Assembly (NCBI GenBank): GCA_046714215.1
Contig: JBKKBM010000131.1
Coordinates: 1-5,563, forward strand
Reading direction: 5' to 3'
Length of the DNA: 5,563 nucleotides
Source of the DNA: DATLCI01 sp046714215
GTDB lineage: Bacteria > Acidobacteriota > Terriglobia > Terriglobales > Acidobacteriaceae
The notes beneath the pieces were generated by a model. That model was given only the letters and a program-made list of their open reading frames with translations, made no database searches and had not been told where the DNA came from. Of this stretch, positions 1 to 5,563 are shown piece by piece. The translations under genes and the position numbers were made by a program. Each line of letters starts with the position of its first letter. Positions within the stretch are counted from its first letter, which is position 1.

Positions 1-23
1 GAGGAAAGGCTTTGAAAGCGAGA

Positions 24-43
24 CACAGGCAAGAATGCCTGTG
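24..43. repeat. Perfect hairpin (CAGGC/GCCTG palindrome) ahead of glcF
   Basis: CACAGGCA at 24-31 is the exact reverse complement of TGCCTGTG at 36-43, leaving a four-base AGAA loop. The following bases read CCAC. The stem has no T-run after it, so it does not look like a Rho-independent terminator. Palindromes of the form CAGGC...GCCTGTGCCAC recur between genes in some Acidobacteriota and other genomes, so I infer a dispersed REP-like element rather than a gene-specific regulator. It sits 33 bp before the glcF start and could affect mRNA stability between glcF and whatever lies upstream. Confidence 0.6.
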
Positions 44-75
44 CCACGGGAGCAAGGGTTGGTCGGGATCAAGAG

Positions 76-1416
76 ATGAGTGAATTAATACAACTCGGGG
101 GCAAGGGAACGGCGGCAGGAGCGGAGGCGTGCCTGGTATCGAATTTTTCCGGGCAGGACAAGCCGACGTGGGAGTTGTACTCGACCTGTATCCATTGCGG
201 GCTATGTCTGAATCATTGTCCGACGTATCGGGTGCTGGGCACGGAGATGGATTCGCCGCGCGGACGCATCTACCAGGTACTGCAAGTGGATGAGGGCAAG
301 CTGCCGATTGGCGATTCCTTCGTTACGCATATCGACCGCTGCCTGGGATGCCTGGCGTGTGAGACAGCTTGTCCTTCGGGCGTGCAGTATGGACACATCG
401 TGGAGCGGGCGCGAGCGCAGATCGAGACGCACTATAAGCGTCCGTGGATGGAGCGGACGATCCGCAAATTCTTTTTCACGCGCGCGCTAAGGGACTTCCA
501 ATTGCTTTCGGATTGCGGTAAGGCGCTGCGTTTCTACCAGAAGTCAGGACTGCAGAAGCTGGTGCGGGCGAGCGGTGTGCTGCACTTGTTGGGCCTGGCC
601 AAGCTGGAGAAGCTGACGCCGGCGATGGATCCGGTCTTCTTTTTTACCAACATCGGGATGCTCATTCCGGCGGAAGGGAAGTTGCGCGCGCGGGTGGGAT
701 TTCACGCGGGATGCATCGCTAACCTGGCATTCGCGGAGTTGAACCACGCGACCGTGCGGCTGCTGGCGCGCAATGGCGTGGAAGTCCACATCGTGGGCCG
801 GCAACGCTGCTGTGGCGCTTTGCAGGCGCATGCCGGCTTTCGCGAAGATGCGCGGCTATTGGCGCGTCGGAACATCGACGCATTCGGCCGGGAGTTGGCC
901 CTGCTGGATGCGATCGTGACCAATGCCGCGGGATGCGGATCGAACTTGAAAGATTATCTCGACTTGCTGAAGGATGATCCCCAGTATGCGGCGAAGGCGA
1001 AGGAGTTTTCAGCCAAGGTCAAAGATGTGACCGAGTATCTGGCCGAGTTGGGGCTGCGCGAGCCGCTTCATCGCCTAAAAGGACGCGTTGCTTTTCAAGA
1101 CCCGTGTCATTTGAATCATGCGCAGAAGGTCCGTAGCGCGCCACGACAGTTATTGATGGCAGTGGGCGCGACGCTGGTGGAGTTGCCGCATCCGGAGCAG
1201 TGTTGCGGGAGCGCGGGCACGTATAACGTCACCCAGCATGAGTTGTCAATGAAGATATTGGACGCGAAGTTGGACGACGTAGACGCGGCCGGTGAGTTTG
1301 ACGTGCTGGCGACGGCCAACGTGGGATGCATGCTGCAATTGCGAGTGGGGTTACAGCAGCGCGGCAAGAATCTACCGGTGCGGCATGTGGTGGAAATGTT
1401 GGAAGAGTGTTATTGA
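76..1416 (+). CDS. glcF: Glycolate oxidase iron-sulfur subunit (GlcF family)
   Basis: This 446-residue protein is the probable electron-transfer subunit of glycolate oxidase, which works with the FAD subunits GlcD and GlcE to oxidise glycolate to glyoxylate at the membrane and pass electrons to the quinone pool. Two [4Fe-4S] ferredoxin motifs are visible: C38-x2-C41-x2-C44-x3-C48-P and C89-x2-C92-x2-C95-x3-C99-P. Two CCG (DUF3400-type cysteine-rich) domains follow: C213, C245-C246-G and C287 in the first; C344, C376-C377-G and C418 in the second. This order is that of GlcF and related heterodisulfide-reductase-like subunits. It is somewhat longer than E. coli GlcF (about 407 residues), mainly through a non-conserved N-terminus of about 30 residues. 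The ATG at 76 has a weak GGGAT at 65-69 as a possible ribosome binding site. glcD/glcE are not in view and may lie upstream. A related lactate- or other 2-hydroxyacid-oxidising complex (LldE/LutA-like) is the main alternative; the paired ferredoxin plus two CCG domains favour GlcF. Confidence 0.88.
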   Translation: MSELIQLGGKGTAAGAEACLVSNFSGQDKPTWELYSTCIHCGLCLNHCPTYRVLGTEMDSPRGRIYQVLQVDEGKLPIGDSFVTHIDRCLGCLACETACPSGVQYGHIVERARAQIETHYKRPWMERTIRKFFFTRALRDFQLLSDCGKALRFYQKSGLQKLVRASGVLHLLGLAKLEKLTPAMDPVFFFTNIGMLIPAEGKLRARVGFHAGCIANLAFAELNHATVRLLARNGVEVHIVGRQRCCGALQAHAGFREDARLLARRNIDAFGRELALLDAIVTNAAGCGSNLKDYLDLLKDDPQYAAKAKEFSAKVKDVTEYLAELGLREPLHRLKGRVAFQDPCHLNHAQKVRSAPRQLLMAVGATLVELPHPEQCCGSAGTYNVTQHELSMKILDAKLDDVDAAGEFDVLATANVGCMLQLRVGLQQRGKNLPVRHVVEMLEECY

Positions 1417-1432
1417 AGCTGGCGCCTACTTC
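1415..1432. other. Convergent gene junction with an imperfect dyad over both stop codons
   Basis: The glcF stop (TGA, 1414-1416) and the acs stop (TAG on -, 1426-1428) face each other with 9 bp between them. The junction contains GAAG (1415-1418), GGCGCC (1421-1426) and CTTC (1429-1432), an imperfect dyad without a loop. There is no hairpin with a T-run on either strand, so neither gene has a visible intrinsic terminator here and the transcripts probably overlap at their 3' ends or end by Rho. Confidence 0.5.
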
Positions 1433-3378
1433 TTCTCGCCCAGAATTTCCTCTTCTTCTTTGCCTTGCTGGCTCAGCTTCAAAATCACGCTGTAGTCTTC
1501 GAGGGTTGAAGTGTCACCAGCGACGGACCTCGTGGTGACGATCTCGCGCAACAGGCGACGCATGATCTTGCCGCTGCGGGTCTTGGGTAGCGCGGCCACA
1601 TAGTGAATCTTCTCCGGACGGGCCAGCGCGCCGATCTCCGTGGCAACCCATTGGCGAAGGTCGTTGGTCAGCGAGTCACTTTCCTGTGCGCTCTGCTTCA
1701 GTGTCACAAAACAATGGATAGCCTGGCCTTTAAGTTCGTGGGGCGCACCCACGACGGCGGCCTCGGCGACGGAAGGATGCCGAACGAGCGACGATTCCAC
1801 TTCCATGGTGGAGAGGCGGTGCCCGGCGACGTTAAGCACGTCGTCCACTCGGCCCAGGCACCAGATGTAGCCGTCTTCGTCGATGGTGGCGGCGTCGCCG
1901 GTGAAATATTTGCCTTCATAGCGCGACCAGTAGCCGGCCTTGAAGCGTTCTGGGTCCTTATATATGGTGCGCAGCATCGAGGGCCACGGGCGCGTGAGCA
2001 CGAGGAAGCCCTTGCCGAGTTTTACCGGATTGCCCTGGTCGTCGACGACTTCAGCGGCGACGCCCGGCAGCGGACGCGTGGCCGAGCCCGGTTTAGCGGG
2101 TGTTGCGCCGGGGAGGGGCGAGATCATGATGCTGCCCGTTTCGGTCTGCCACCAGGTATCGACGATGGGGCAGCGCTCTTTGCCGATGACTTTGTTGTAC
2201 CAATGCCACGCGGTGGGATTGATAGGTTCGCCGACCGAGCCGAGCAGACGCAGCGAAGAGAGGTCGCGGTTGTTGGGCCAATCGTCGCCCTGACGCACGA
2301 ACGAGCGGATGGCGGTAGGCGACGTATAGAAGATGGTGACGCGATACTTTTCGATGAGGCGCCAGAAGCGGTCGGGCTTGGGCCAATCCGGCGCGCCTTC
2401 ATACATAAAGGTAGTAGCGCCCGCGGCGAGTGGACCATAGACGACGTAGGGGTGTCCGGTAACCCAGCCGATGTCAGCGGTACACCAGTAGGTGTCCTCT
2501 TCCTTGAGATCGAAGACCCACTTCATGGTCATCAGGACTTGCGTTGCGTATCCACCCGTCGTGTGGACCACGCCCTTGGGCTTGCCGGTGGTGCCGGAGG
2601 TGTAGAGGACGTAAAGCGGATGCTCAGAGTCGAGTTGCTCCGCGGGGCAGACTTCAGAGATGCCGTTGGTGAGATCGTTTGCCCAGTGGTCGCGTCCGGT
2701 CTGCATGGTGATGAGGGTGCCGGTACGTTTATAGACGACCACGTGCTTGACCGTAGGACACTCTTTGAGCGCTTCGTCCACCGCCTGCTTGAGCAGGACT
2801 TCTTTGCCGCGGCGGTAGCCACCGTCGGCGGTGATGACGAGCGAGGCGTCGAGGTCCTGAATGCGGGTCTTCAAGGCTTCGGCGGAGAATCCACCAAAGA
2901 CTACGGAATGAGTCACGCCGAGGCGCGCGCACGCGAGCATGGCGACGGCTGCCTCCGGCACCATAGGCATATAAATGATGGAGCGGTCGCCGGACTTCGC
3001 GCCTAGCGCCGTCAGCGCATTCGCCAACTTGCAGACTAAGCGATGGAGTTCCTGATAAGTGAGCGTGCGCTGCTCGAAATTCTCACCCTCCCAGATGATG
3101 GCGGCTTTGTTGCGGCGCCAGGTGGTGAGGTGACGGTCAAGACAGTTGTAAGAGAGATTCAGTTTGGCGCCGACGAACCATTTGGCGAACGGCGGGTTGG
3201 ACCAGTCGAGGACTTTGTCCCATTTCTTGAACCAGTCAATGTCTTGCGCGCGCTCGGTCCAGAATTTGTCCGGATCTTGGGCGGCGGCGGCATAGAGTTC
3301 TTCATAGCGCTGCATGGACGGGACCGCGGCCTTTTCACTGAATGCTTTGGGGGGATGGATCTTCTCGTTCTGCTCCAT
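1426..3378 (-). CDS. acs: Acetyl-CoA synthetase (AMP-forming acetate-CoA ligase)
   Basis: This is cytoplasmic acetyl-CoA synthetase, which activates acetate with ATP and CoA through acetyl-AMP. From the start chosen here it has 650 residues, matching the usual length (E. coli Acs 652). Family motifs appear in order: an N-terminal ACAS_N region with NCLDRHL and AAIIWEG (residues 78-97); the phosphate loop YTSGTTGKPKG (259-269); GWVTGHPYVVYGPL (304-317); DTWWQTETG (407-415), whose second Trp (410) matches the residue that restricts the pocket to acetate; YFTGD (491-495); the hinge GRVDDVLNVAGHRL (509-522); and PKTRSGKIMRR (598-608), with catalytic Lys604, the site acetylated by Pat-type enzymes in Salmonella. 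An in-frame ATG 12 codons further upstream (3414) is rejected as start: it adds a non-conserved tail encoded by a tandem repeat and has no ribosome binding site. ATG 3378 also lacks a Shine-Dalgarno but has TACAAT 8 bp before it, suggesting a leaderless mRNA. The C-terminus ends in a charged tail (GKEEEEILGEKK). All core motifs are intact. Confidence 0.97.
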   Translation of the reverse strand: MEQNEKIHPPKAFSEKAAVPSMQRYEELYAAAAQDPDKFWTERAQDIDWFKKWDKVLDWSNPPFAKWFVGAKLNLSYNCLDRHLTTWRRNKAAIIWEGENFEQRTLTYQELHRLVCKLANALTALGAKSGDRSIIYMPMVPEAAVAMLACARLGVTHSVVFGGFSAEALKTRIQDLDASLVITADGGYRRGKEVLLKQAVDEALKECPTVKHVVVYKRTGTLITMQTGRDHWANDLTNGISEVCPAEQLDSEHPLYVLYTSGTTGKPKGVVHTTGGYATQVLMTMKWVFDLKEEDTYWCTADIGWVTGHPYVVYGPLAAGATTFMYEGAPDWPKPDRFWRLIEKYRVTIFYTSPTAIRSFVRQGDDWPNNRDLSSLRLLGSVGEPINPTAWHWYNKVIGKERCPIVDTWWQTETGSIMISPLPGATPAKPGSATRPLPGVAAEVVDDQGNPVKLGKGFLVLTRPWPSMLRTIYKDPERFKAGYWSRYEGKYFTGDAATIDEDGYIWCLGRVDDVLNVAGHRLSTMEVESSLVRHPSVAEAAVVGAPHELKGQAIHCFVTLKQSAQESDSLTNDLRQWVATEIGALARPEKIHYVAALPKTRSGKIMRRLLREIVTTRSVAGDTSTLEDYSVILKLSQQGKEEEEILGEKK

Positions 3379-3386
3379 GGGTGTGG

Positions 3387-3392
3387 ATTGTA
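3387..3392 (-). promoter_or_regulatory. Candidate -10 box for a leaderless acs transcript
   Basis: On the minus strand GCTACAATC precedes the acs ATG; TACAAT matches the sigma-70 consensus TATAAT at five of six positions and leaves exactly 8 bases (3379-3386) before the ATG at 3378. Initiation 7-9 bases downstream of a -10 box would start the mRNA at or next to the A of ATG. The leader CCACACCC has no purine-rich ribosome binding site, which agrees with leaderless translation. The -35 region is poor: the best 16-bp-spaced hexamer is ATGGCT, three of six matches to TTGACA. Confidence 0.55.
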
Positions 3393-3403
3393 GCAAAGGG
3401 GGG

Positions 3404-3424
3404 CCGTCAGCCATCAGCCGTCAG
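3404..3424. repeat. Three tandem heptamers upstream of acs
   Basis: The plus strand reads CCGTCAG (3404-3410), CCATCAG (3411-3417) and CCGTCAG (3418-3424); the outer two copies are identical and the middle one differs at one base. On the acs strand the unit is CTGAYGG. The array lies 11 bp upstream of the TACAAT box and so covers the -35 position. It could be a binding site for an activator that compensates for the weak -35, or simply one member of a dispersed simple repeat; the sequence does not decide. The array also creates the spurious upstream ATG at 3414. Confidence 0.7.
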
Positions 3425-3441
3425 TAAGAGCGGTTTTCCAG

Positions 3442-3466
3442 CGCGGAGGCGCGGAGAGACGCGGAG
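3442..3466. repeat. CGCGGAG short-period repeat, copy downstream of dps
   Basis: CGCGGAG occurs three times, at 3442-3448, 3450-3456 and 3460-3466, with steps of 8 and 10 bases, followed by an A-rich tract (GAAAAGAAAAAA). The unit matches the CACAGAG unit at 4128-4153 when A/G transitions are allowed, so both look like members of one family (CRCRGAG). Such arrays are scattered between genes in several phyla. No function is known to me. Confidence 0.6.
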
Positions 3467-3471
3467 AAAAG

Positions 3472-3498
3472 AAAAAACCGGCACAAAGGCCGGCTTTT
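3472..3498 (-). terminator. Rho-independent terminator of dps
   Basis: Read on the minus strand, CCGGC (3493-3489 region), a six-base loop CTTTGT, GCCGG and then TTTTTT form a compact GC stem with a T-run, 33 bp after the dps stop codon. On the plus strand the same stem (CCGGC 3478-3482, GCCGG 3489-3493) is followed by CTTTTCTTT, so it may act in both directions, although no plus-strand gene ends here. It separates dps from acs and argues that acs has its own promoter. Confidence 0.82.
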
Positions 3499-3526
3499 CT
3501 TTCGAGGGGGGTGCGTGATATCTGAA

Positions 3527-4051
3527 TCAGCGTTGCAAGTGCGATTCCAGGAAGTAGAGGTCCTTGTCGGCGGTGCCGACTAGTTGAGTAAACAGGTCAG
3601 AGGTGACGAGATCGCCGAGTTCGTCGGTCTCTTCGGCGGTGTCGCGTCCGGCATTGGCGACGGTGGCCAGGCGATCAGCCAAAGTGGCGACGTGGGCCAT
3701 GCCGTCCGTAAGTTCCGTGTCGTATTCGGGAATGGATGAACGGCTGGCGGACTGGCGGATAGTGCCATTGGCGCGGCCACCGAGGGCGGTCACGCGTTCG
3801 GCGATGGCGTCGGCCGCTTCTTCCAGATGTTCAGCAATGGTGTCGAAGAGCAGATGCAGTTGGTAAAAATCCTTACCTTTGACGTTCCAGTGGGCAAACT
3901 TAGCCTGGTATTGGACGTCGATGACGTCGGCCAGGCGCTGGTTGAGGATGGTGATGACTTGGGCGCGCTTGTCCTCAGGAATGTTGATGCTGCTATCAAA
4001 CAGGACGGTGTCTTTGCGGGGAACTCGGAGAATCTTTTCTGCTTTAGCCAT
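3527..4051 (-). CDS. dps: Dps, DNA-binding ferritin-like protein
   Basis: This 174-residue protein belongs to the Dps family (ferritin-like, Pfam PF00210). These proteins form hollow dodecamers that oxidise and store iron using hydrogen peroxide, protecting DNA from Fenton damage in starvation or oxidative stress. The intersubunit ferroxidase residues are all present: H54 in HWNVKG, H66 and D70 in QLHLLFD, and D81 and E85 in DAIAER. Each sits exactly three positions after its E. coli equivalent (H51, H63, D67, D78, E82). Trp55 next to the first His is also conserved. The N-terminal 13 residues carry five Lys/Arg (K3, K6, R9, R12, K13), resembling the basic tail that binds DNA in E. coli Dps; DNA binding is inferred from this. 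The start ATG at 4051 is supported by TGAGG at 4059-4063, 7 bases away. The gene appears monocistronic, with a terminator directly after it. I could not identify a convincing promoter or an OxyR/PerR-type operator. Confidence 0.95.
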   Translation of the reverse strand: MAKAEKILRVPRKDTVLFDSSINIPEDKRAQVITILNQRLADVIDVQYQAKFAHWNVKGKDFYQLHLLFDTIAEHLEEAADAIAERVTALGGRANGTIRQSASRSSIPEYDTELTDGMAHVATLADRLATVANAGRDTAEETDELGDLVTSDLFTQLVGTADKDLYFLESHLQR

Positions 4052-4058
4052 ATTTGAG

Positions 4059-4063
4059 CCTCA
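4059..4063 (-). promoter_or_regulatory. Ribosome binding site of dps
   Basis: TGAGG on the minus strand lies 7 bases before the ATG at 4051, normal Shine-Dalgarno spacing. It fixes the dps start and contrasts with acs, which has no such site. Confidence 0.7.
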
Positions 4064-4127
4064 TAAGGTTGGATGGCGGAGGGACCTGGGTGGATGCAAG
4101 GGATTTCGGGGGCGTTAACAACAAAAC

Positions 4128-4153
4128 CACAGAGAGCACAGAGTCGCACAGAG
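4128..4153. repeat. CACAGAG short-period repeat, copy upstream of dps
   Basis: CACAGAG occurs at 4128-4134, 4137-4143 and 4147-4153, with steps of 9 and 10 bases, preceded by ACAAAAC. On the minus strand this is the familiar CTCTGTG...CTCTGTGGTTTTGTTGTTAA pattern found between genes in many environmental genomes. It lies about 77 bp upstream of the dps start and is the A-rich counterpart of the CGCGGAG array downstream of dps. Confidence 0.65.
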
Positions 4154-4195
4154 GAGAGCTCTTTTTGAGGAGGATCGCGAAAATAAGCCGTTGTT

Positions 4196-4223
4196 CACGA
4201 AGGGAACGAAATGCACACGAGAG
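4196..4223. repeat. Degenerate ACGAA-type short repeat
   Basis: CACGAAGGG (4196-4204), AACGAAATG (4205-4213) and CACACGAGAG (4214-4223) share an ACGAR core at about 9-11 base spacing. This resembles degenerate CACGAAGG arrays that often accompany CACAGAG arrays. The copy here is diverged, so the call is tentative. Confidence 0.35.
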
Positions 4224-4249
4224 CGCATGGAGAGAGAGTCGCGGGAGGG

Positions 4250-4300
4250 TAGGGATCCTTCGGCAGAGCTCGCGTGCTCGCGCCTCGCTAGGGATGACAT
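4250..4300. repeat. GTCATCC...GAAGGATCCCTA dispersed-type repeat
   Basis: On the minus strand this stretch begins ATGTCATCCCTAGCGAGGCG and ends CCGAAGGATCCCTA. It resembles the widespread intergenic element GTCATCCTGAGCGAAGCGAAGGATCCC, with extra GC-rich bases in the middle. On the plus strand the segment is bounded by a 7-bp direct repeat, TAGGGAT (4250-4256 and 4289-4295), and GCTCGCG also occurs twice inside. It begins 13 bp after the stop of the YyaL-like gene and may form a 3' structure, but it has no T-run to mark a terminator. Confidence 0.5.
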
Positions 4301-4313
4301 AGGGGGCGAAGTT

Positions 4314-5563
4314 CTATTTCAGCGCAGCGCGGAGTTCGTCCGCCGAGGTGATAGGTGGCTGGCAAGTGAAGTTAGAACAGAGGACGGCAACGGTCGCTTG
4401 CTGCTGCACGCCAGGGAGGTTGGGAATAGTTTCCGCCAATGCCGGTGGAAGATTTTGCGCGACCGCCTGACCTTCACCCAGGCGGACCACGGATTTGGAG
4501 AATGAAAATGTTGCGGTGGCGGCGCGGTAGAGTTCGTCCGCATGTTCGCCGCTCCCGATGACGATGACCTGGGTGTGCGGCGTGGTGAGATGTCTTAGAG
4601 CGATCCCGTAGGTGGCGGCGTAGATTCCGAAGTGGTCGACGACTCCGGCGAAGGTCTCAAGCGTGTCTTCGGCTTTGTCTTTGTAGGCCGCGTGGTTGGT
4701 GAAGTGGTAGAGGCGGATGAGGGCGATGGCGGCGGCGGGATTAGCAGCGGGAGTAGGCGAATCCTGCAGCGGCTTGCGCTTGGCGGTGAGCGCTCCGATG
4801 AGCGAGGCGGGGTCGGTGGTGGAATCGGTATCGAAAAATCCACCGGCGGTATTGTCCGCGAAGCGGTGGAGCATGGCGTCGGCGATTGCGCGGGCGAAGG
4901 TGAAGTAGGTAAGGACGCCGGTATCTGCGTAGGCGTCGAGGCAGGCGATGACGGTGAAGGCATAGTCATCGAGTCCGCCGGCGAGTTGGCGTTTTTGCGC
5001 TTTGGGATCGGAGTAGGCGATGACATGGCCGAGGCGGGCGGCATCGGCATCCCAGGCCTCAGCGAGGATGCGGTCGAGCGACTTCAGCGCGAAGTGGCGG
5101 GCGTCGTCTAAATGAAATGCCTGCGCCGCTTTAAGATAAGCGGAGATCATCATGCCATTCCAGCCAACGTAAATCGTTTTGTCGATATAGGGCATGGGCC
5201 GCTGAAGGCGTGCGGCGTACATCTTCTGGCGCGCGGAGCCGAGCAGACAGAGCGTATCGGCTTCAGACTTGGCCAACGTCTTCGCGATGGCTTCGATGTC
5301 AACCTTCACGTAGAGCACATTCTTGTGGGGATTGTGATGCATCTCGCCGATGGCGCCGATGTCGTAGTAGTCGGCGGCCACGCGAAGCTCATCGGCGGTG
5401 AGGACGGCGCGCGCTTCGTCGAGTGTCCAGGTAAAGAAATCGCCATCGTCGTCCATTGAGTGGTCGGCATCCTGCGAGGCGTAGAAGCCGCCGCGTTCGC
5501 GGTCGCTGAGCCATTCGTCCACCCAGCGGATGATGTCGCGGGCGACGGCGGCAAAAAGCGGCG
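4314..5563 (-). CDS. YyaL/SSP411-type thioredoxin-domain protein, C-terminal part (cut by window edge)
   Basis: About 415 C-terminal residues are visible; the frame stays open to the right edge (the last codons before the first internal GTG at 5522 read PLFAAVARDIIRW), so that GTG is not the real start. The family (COG1331, YyaL/SSP411/SPATA20) usually has about 650-700 residues: an N-terminal thioredoxin-like DUF255 domain followed by an alpha/alpha barrel resembling six-hairpin glycosidases and N-acylglucosamine 2-epimerase. The visible part is that barrel. Signature segments are GGFYASQDAD (5463-5492), FFTWTLDEAR just after it, a WNGMMISAYL segment (5133-5162), GGLDDYAFT, and a C-terminal CSNFTCQPPI with two cysteines five residues apart (codons 4377-4379 and 4362-4364). 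The true biochemical role of the family is not settled; names such as thiol-disulfide or cellobiose 2-epimerase-like are inferences. No frameshift is visible. The gene ends in TAG without an obvious terminator and precedes dps on the same strand by 262 bp, so co-transcription is possible but not supported. Confidence 0.9.
   Translation of the reverse strand, partial: PLFAAVARDIIRWVDEWLSDRERGGFYASQDADHSMDDDGDFFTWTLDEARAVLTADELRVAADYYDIGAIGEMHHNPHKNVLYVKVDIEAIAKTLAKSEADTLCLLGSARQKMYAARLQRPMPYIDKTIYVGWNGMMISAYLKAAQAFHLDDARHFALKSLDRILAEAWDADAARLGHVIAYSDPKAQKRQLAGGLDDYAFTVIACLDAYADTGVLTYFTFARAIADAMLHRFADNTAGGFFDTDSTTDPASLIGALTAKRKPLQDSPTPAANPAAAIALIRLYHFTNHAAYKDKAEDTLETFAGVVDHFGIYAATYGIALRHLTTPHTQVIVIGSGEHADELYRAATATFSFSKSVVRLGEGQAVAQNLPPALAETIPNLPGVQQQATVAVLCSNFTCQPPITSADELRAALK

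Larger units (their letters stand above)
4052..4313. other. Repeat-rich spacer with no gene
   Basis: These 262 bases between the YyaL-like gene and dps contain no supported coding region. Short open frames here run straight through the repeat arrays (for example a plus-strand frame reading TTESTESHRG), the usual sign of translated non-coding repeats. Apart from the dps ribosome binding site and three repeat elements I see no clear promoter, riboswitch or RNA gene. The dps promoter must lie here or further upstream. Confidence 0.7.

Noticed and set aside
1603..3393. Long plus-strand open frames (467 and 116 codons) opposite acs
   Set aside because: They are in exact codon register with acs, so a stop can arise only where acs uses TTA, CTA or TCA, which are rare in this GC-rich gene. 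The translations match no family I recognise and are low in complexity. They are shadows of the acs codon bias.
4064..4120. TTGCAT (minus strand) as a -35 box for dps
   Set aside because: No acceptable -10 hexamer lies 16-18 bases downstream; the nearby CTTATG is too close to the ribosome binding site and a poor match.
3442..4153. CRISPR array suggested by repeated short units
   Set aside because: Units are 7 bases with 1-3 base gaps; there are no 25-40 base repeats or unique spacers, and no cas genes.
4054..4302. Short plus- and minus-strand frames in the dps upstream spacer
   Set aside because: Their translations come directly from the CACAGAG and GGATCC repeat elements, have no supporting ribosome binding sites, and overlap each other.
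4632..5459. Plus-strand open frames opposite the YyaL-like gene
   Set aside because: They are in the same register as the minus-strand gene, Gly/Val/Glu-rich, and explained by the same codon bias; the minus-strand protein has clear family motifs.
4314..5522. YyaL-like protein as a complete 402-residue gene starting at GTG 5522
   Set aside because: The frame continues open to the window edge with family-like sequence, and the family's N-terminal thioredoxin-like domain is missing, so this is a cut gene and not a short variant.

Overview
The window is a GC-rich piece of bacterial chromosome with four protein genes, none of them mobile. The dispersed-looking intergenic repeats (CACAGAG/CGCGGAG-type units, a CAGGC...GCCTG hairpin, and a GTCATCC...GAAGGATCC element), together with a TACAAT box set directly against a start codon, suggest an Acidobacteriota (Terriglobia-like) genome. 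That taxonomic guess is inference from pattern familiarity. The proteins themselves are widespread in bacteria.

Layout from left to right: (1) 1-75 is a short leader or intergenic stretch with a perfect small hairpin. (2) 76-1416 on + is the iron-sulfur subunit of glycolate oxidase (glcF type). (3) Only 9 bp after its stop, and facing it, lies acetyl-CoA synthetase (acs) on -, 3378 down to 1426. (4) 3379-3526 holds a candidate leaderless acs promoter with three tandem heptamers at its -35 region, a CGCGGAG repeat, and a clear Rho-independent terminator for the next gene. (5) 3527-4051 on - is dps, a ferritin-like DNA-protecting protein with every ferroxidase residue in place. (6) 4052-4313 is a repeat-rich spacer with no gene. 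(7) 4314-5563 on - is the C-terminal part of a YyaL/SSP411-type protein (the thioredoxin-like DUF255 family); its N-terminus lies beyond the right edge.

Functionally, glcF and acs both feed two-carbon compounds into central metabolism (glycolate to glyoxylate, acetate to acetyl-CoA). They are convergent and so not in one operon. dps has its own ribosome binding site and terminator and looks monocistronic. The YyaL-like gene precedes dps on the same strand but is separated by 262 bp of repeats.

I found no phage, IS, CRISPR, toxin-antitoxin or defence system, and no clearly novel biological system. The points worth a second look are in the intergenic DNA, chiefly the acs start region and the repeat families flanking dps.
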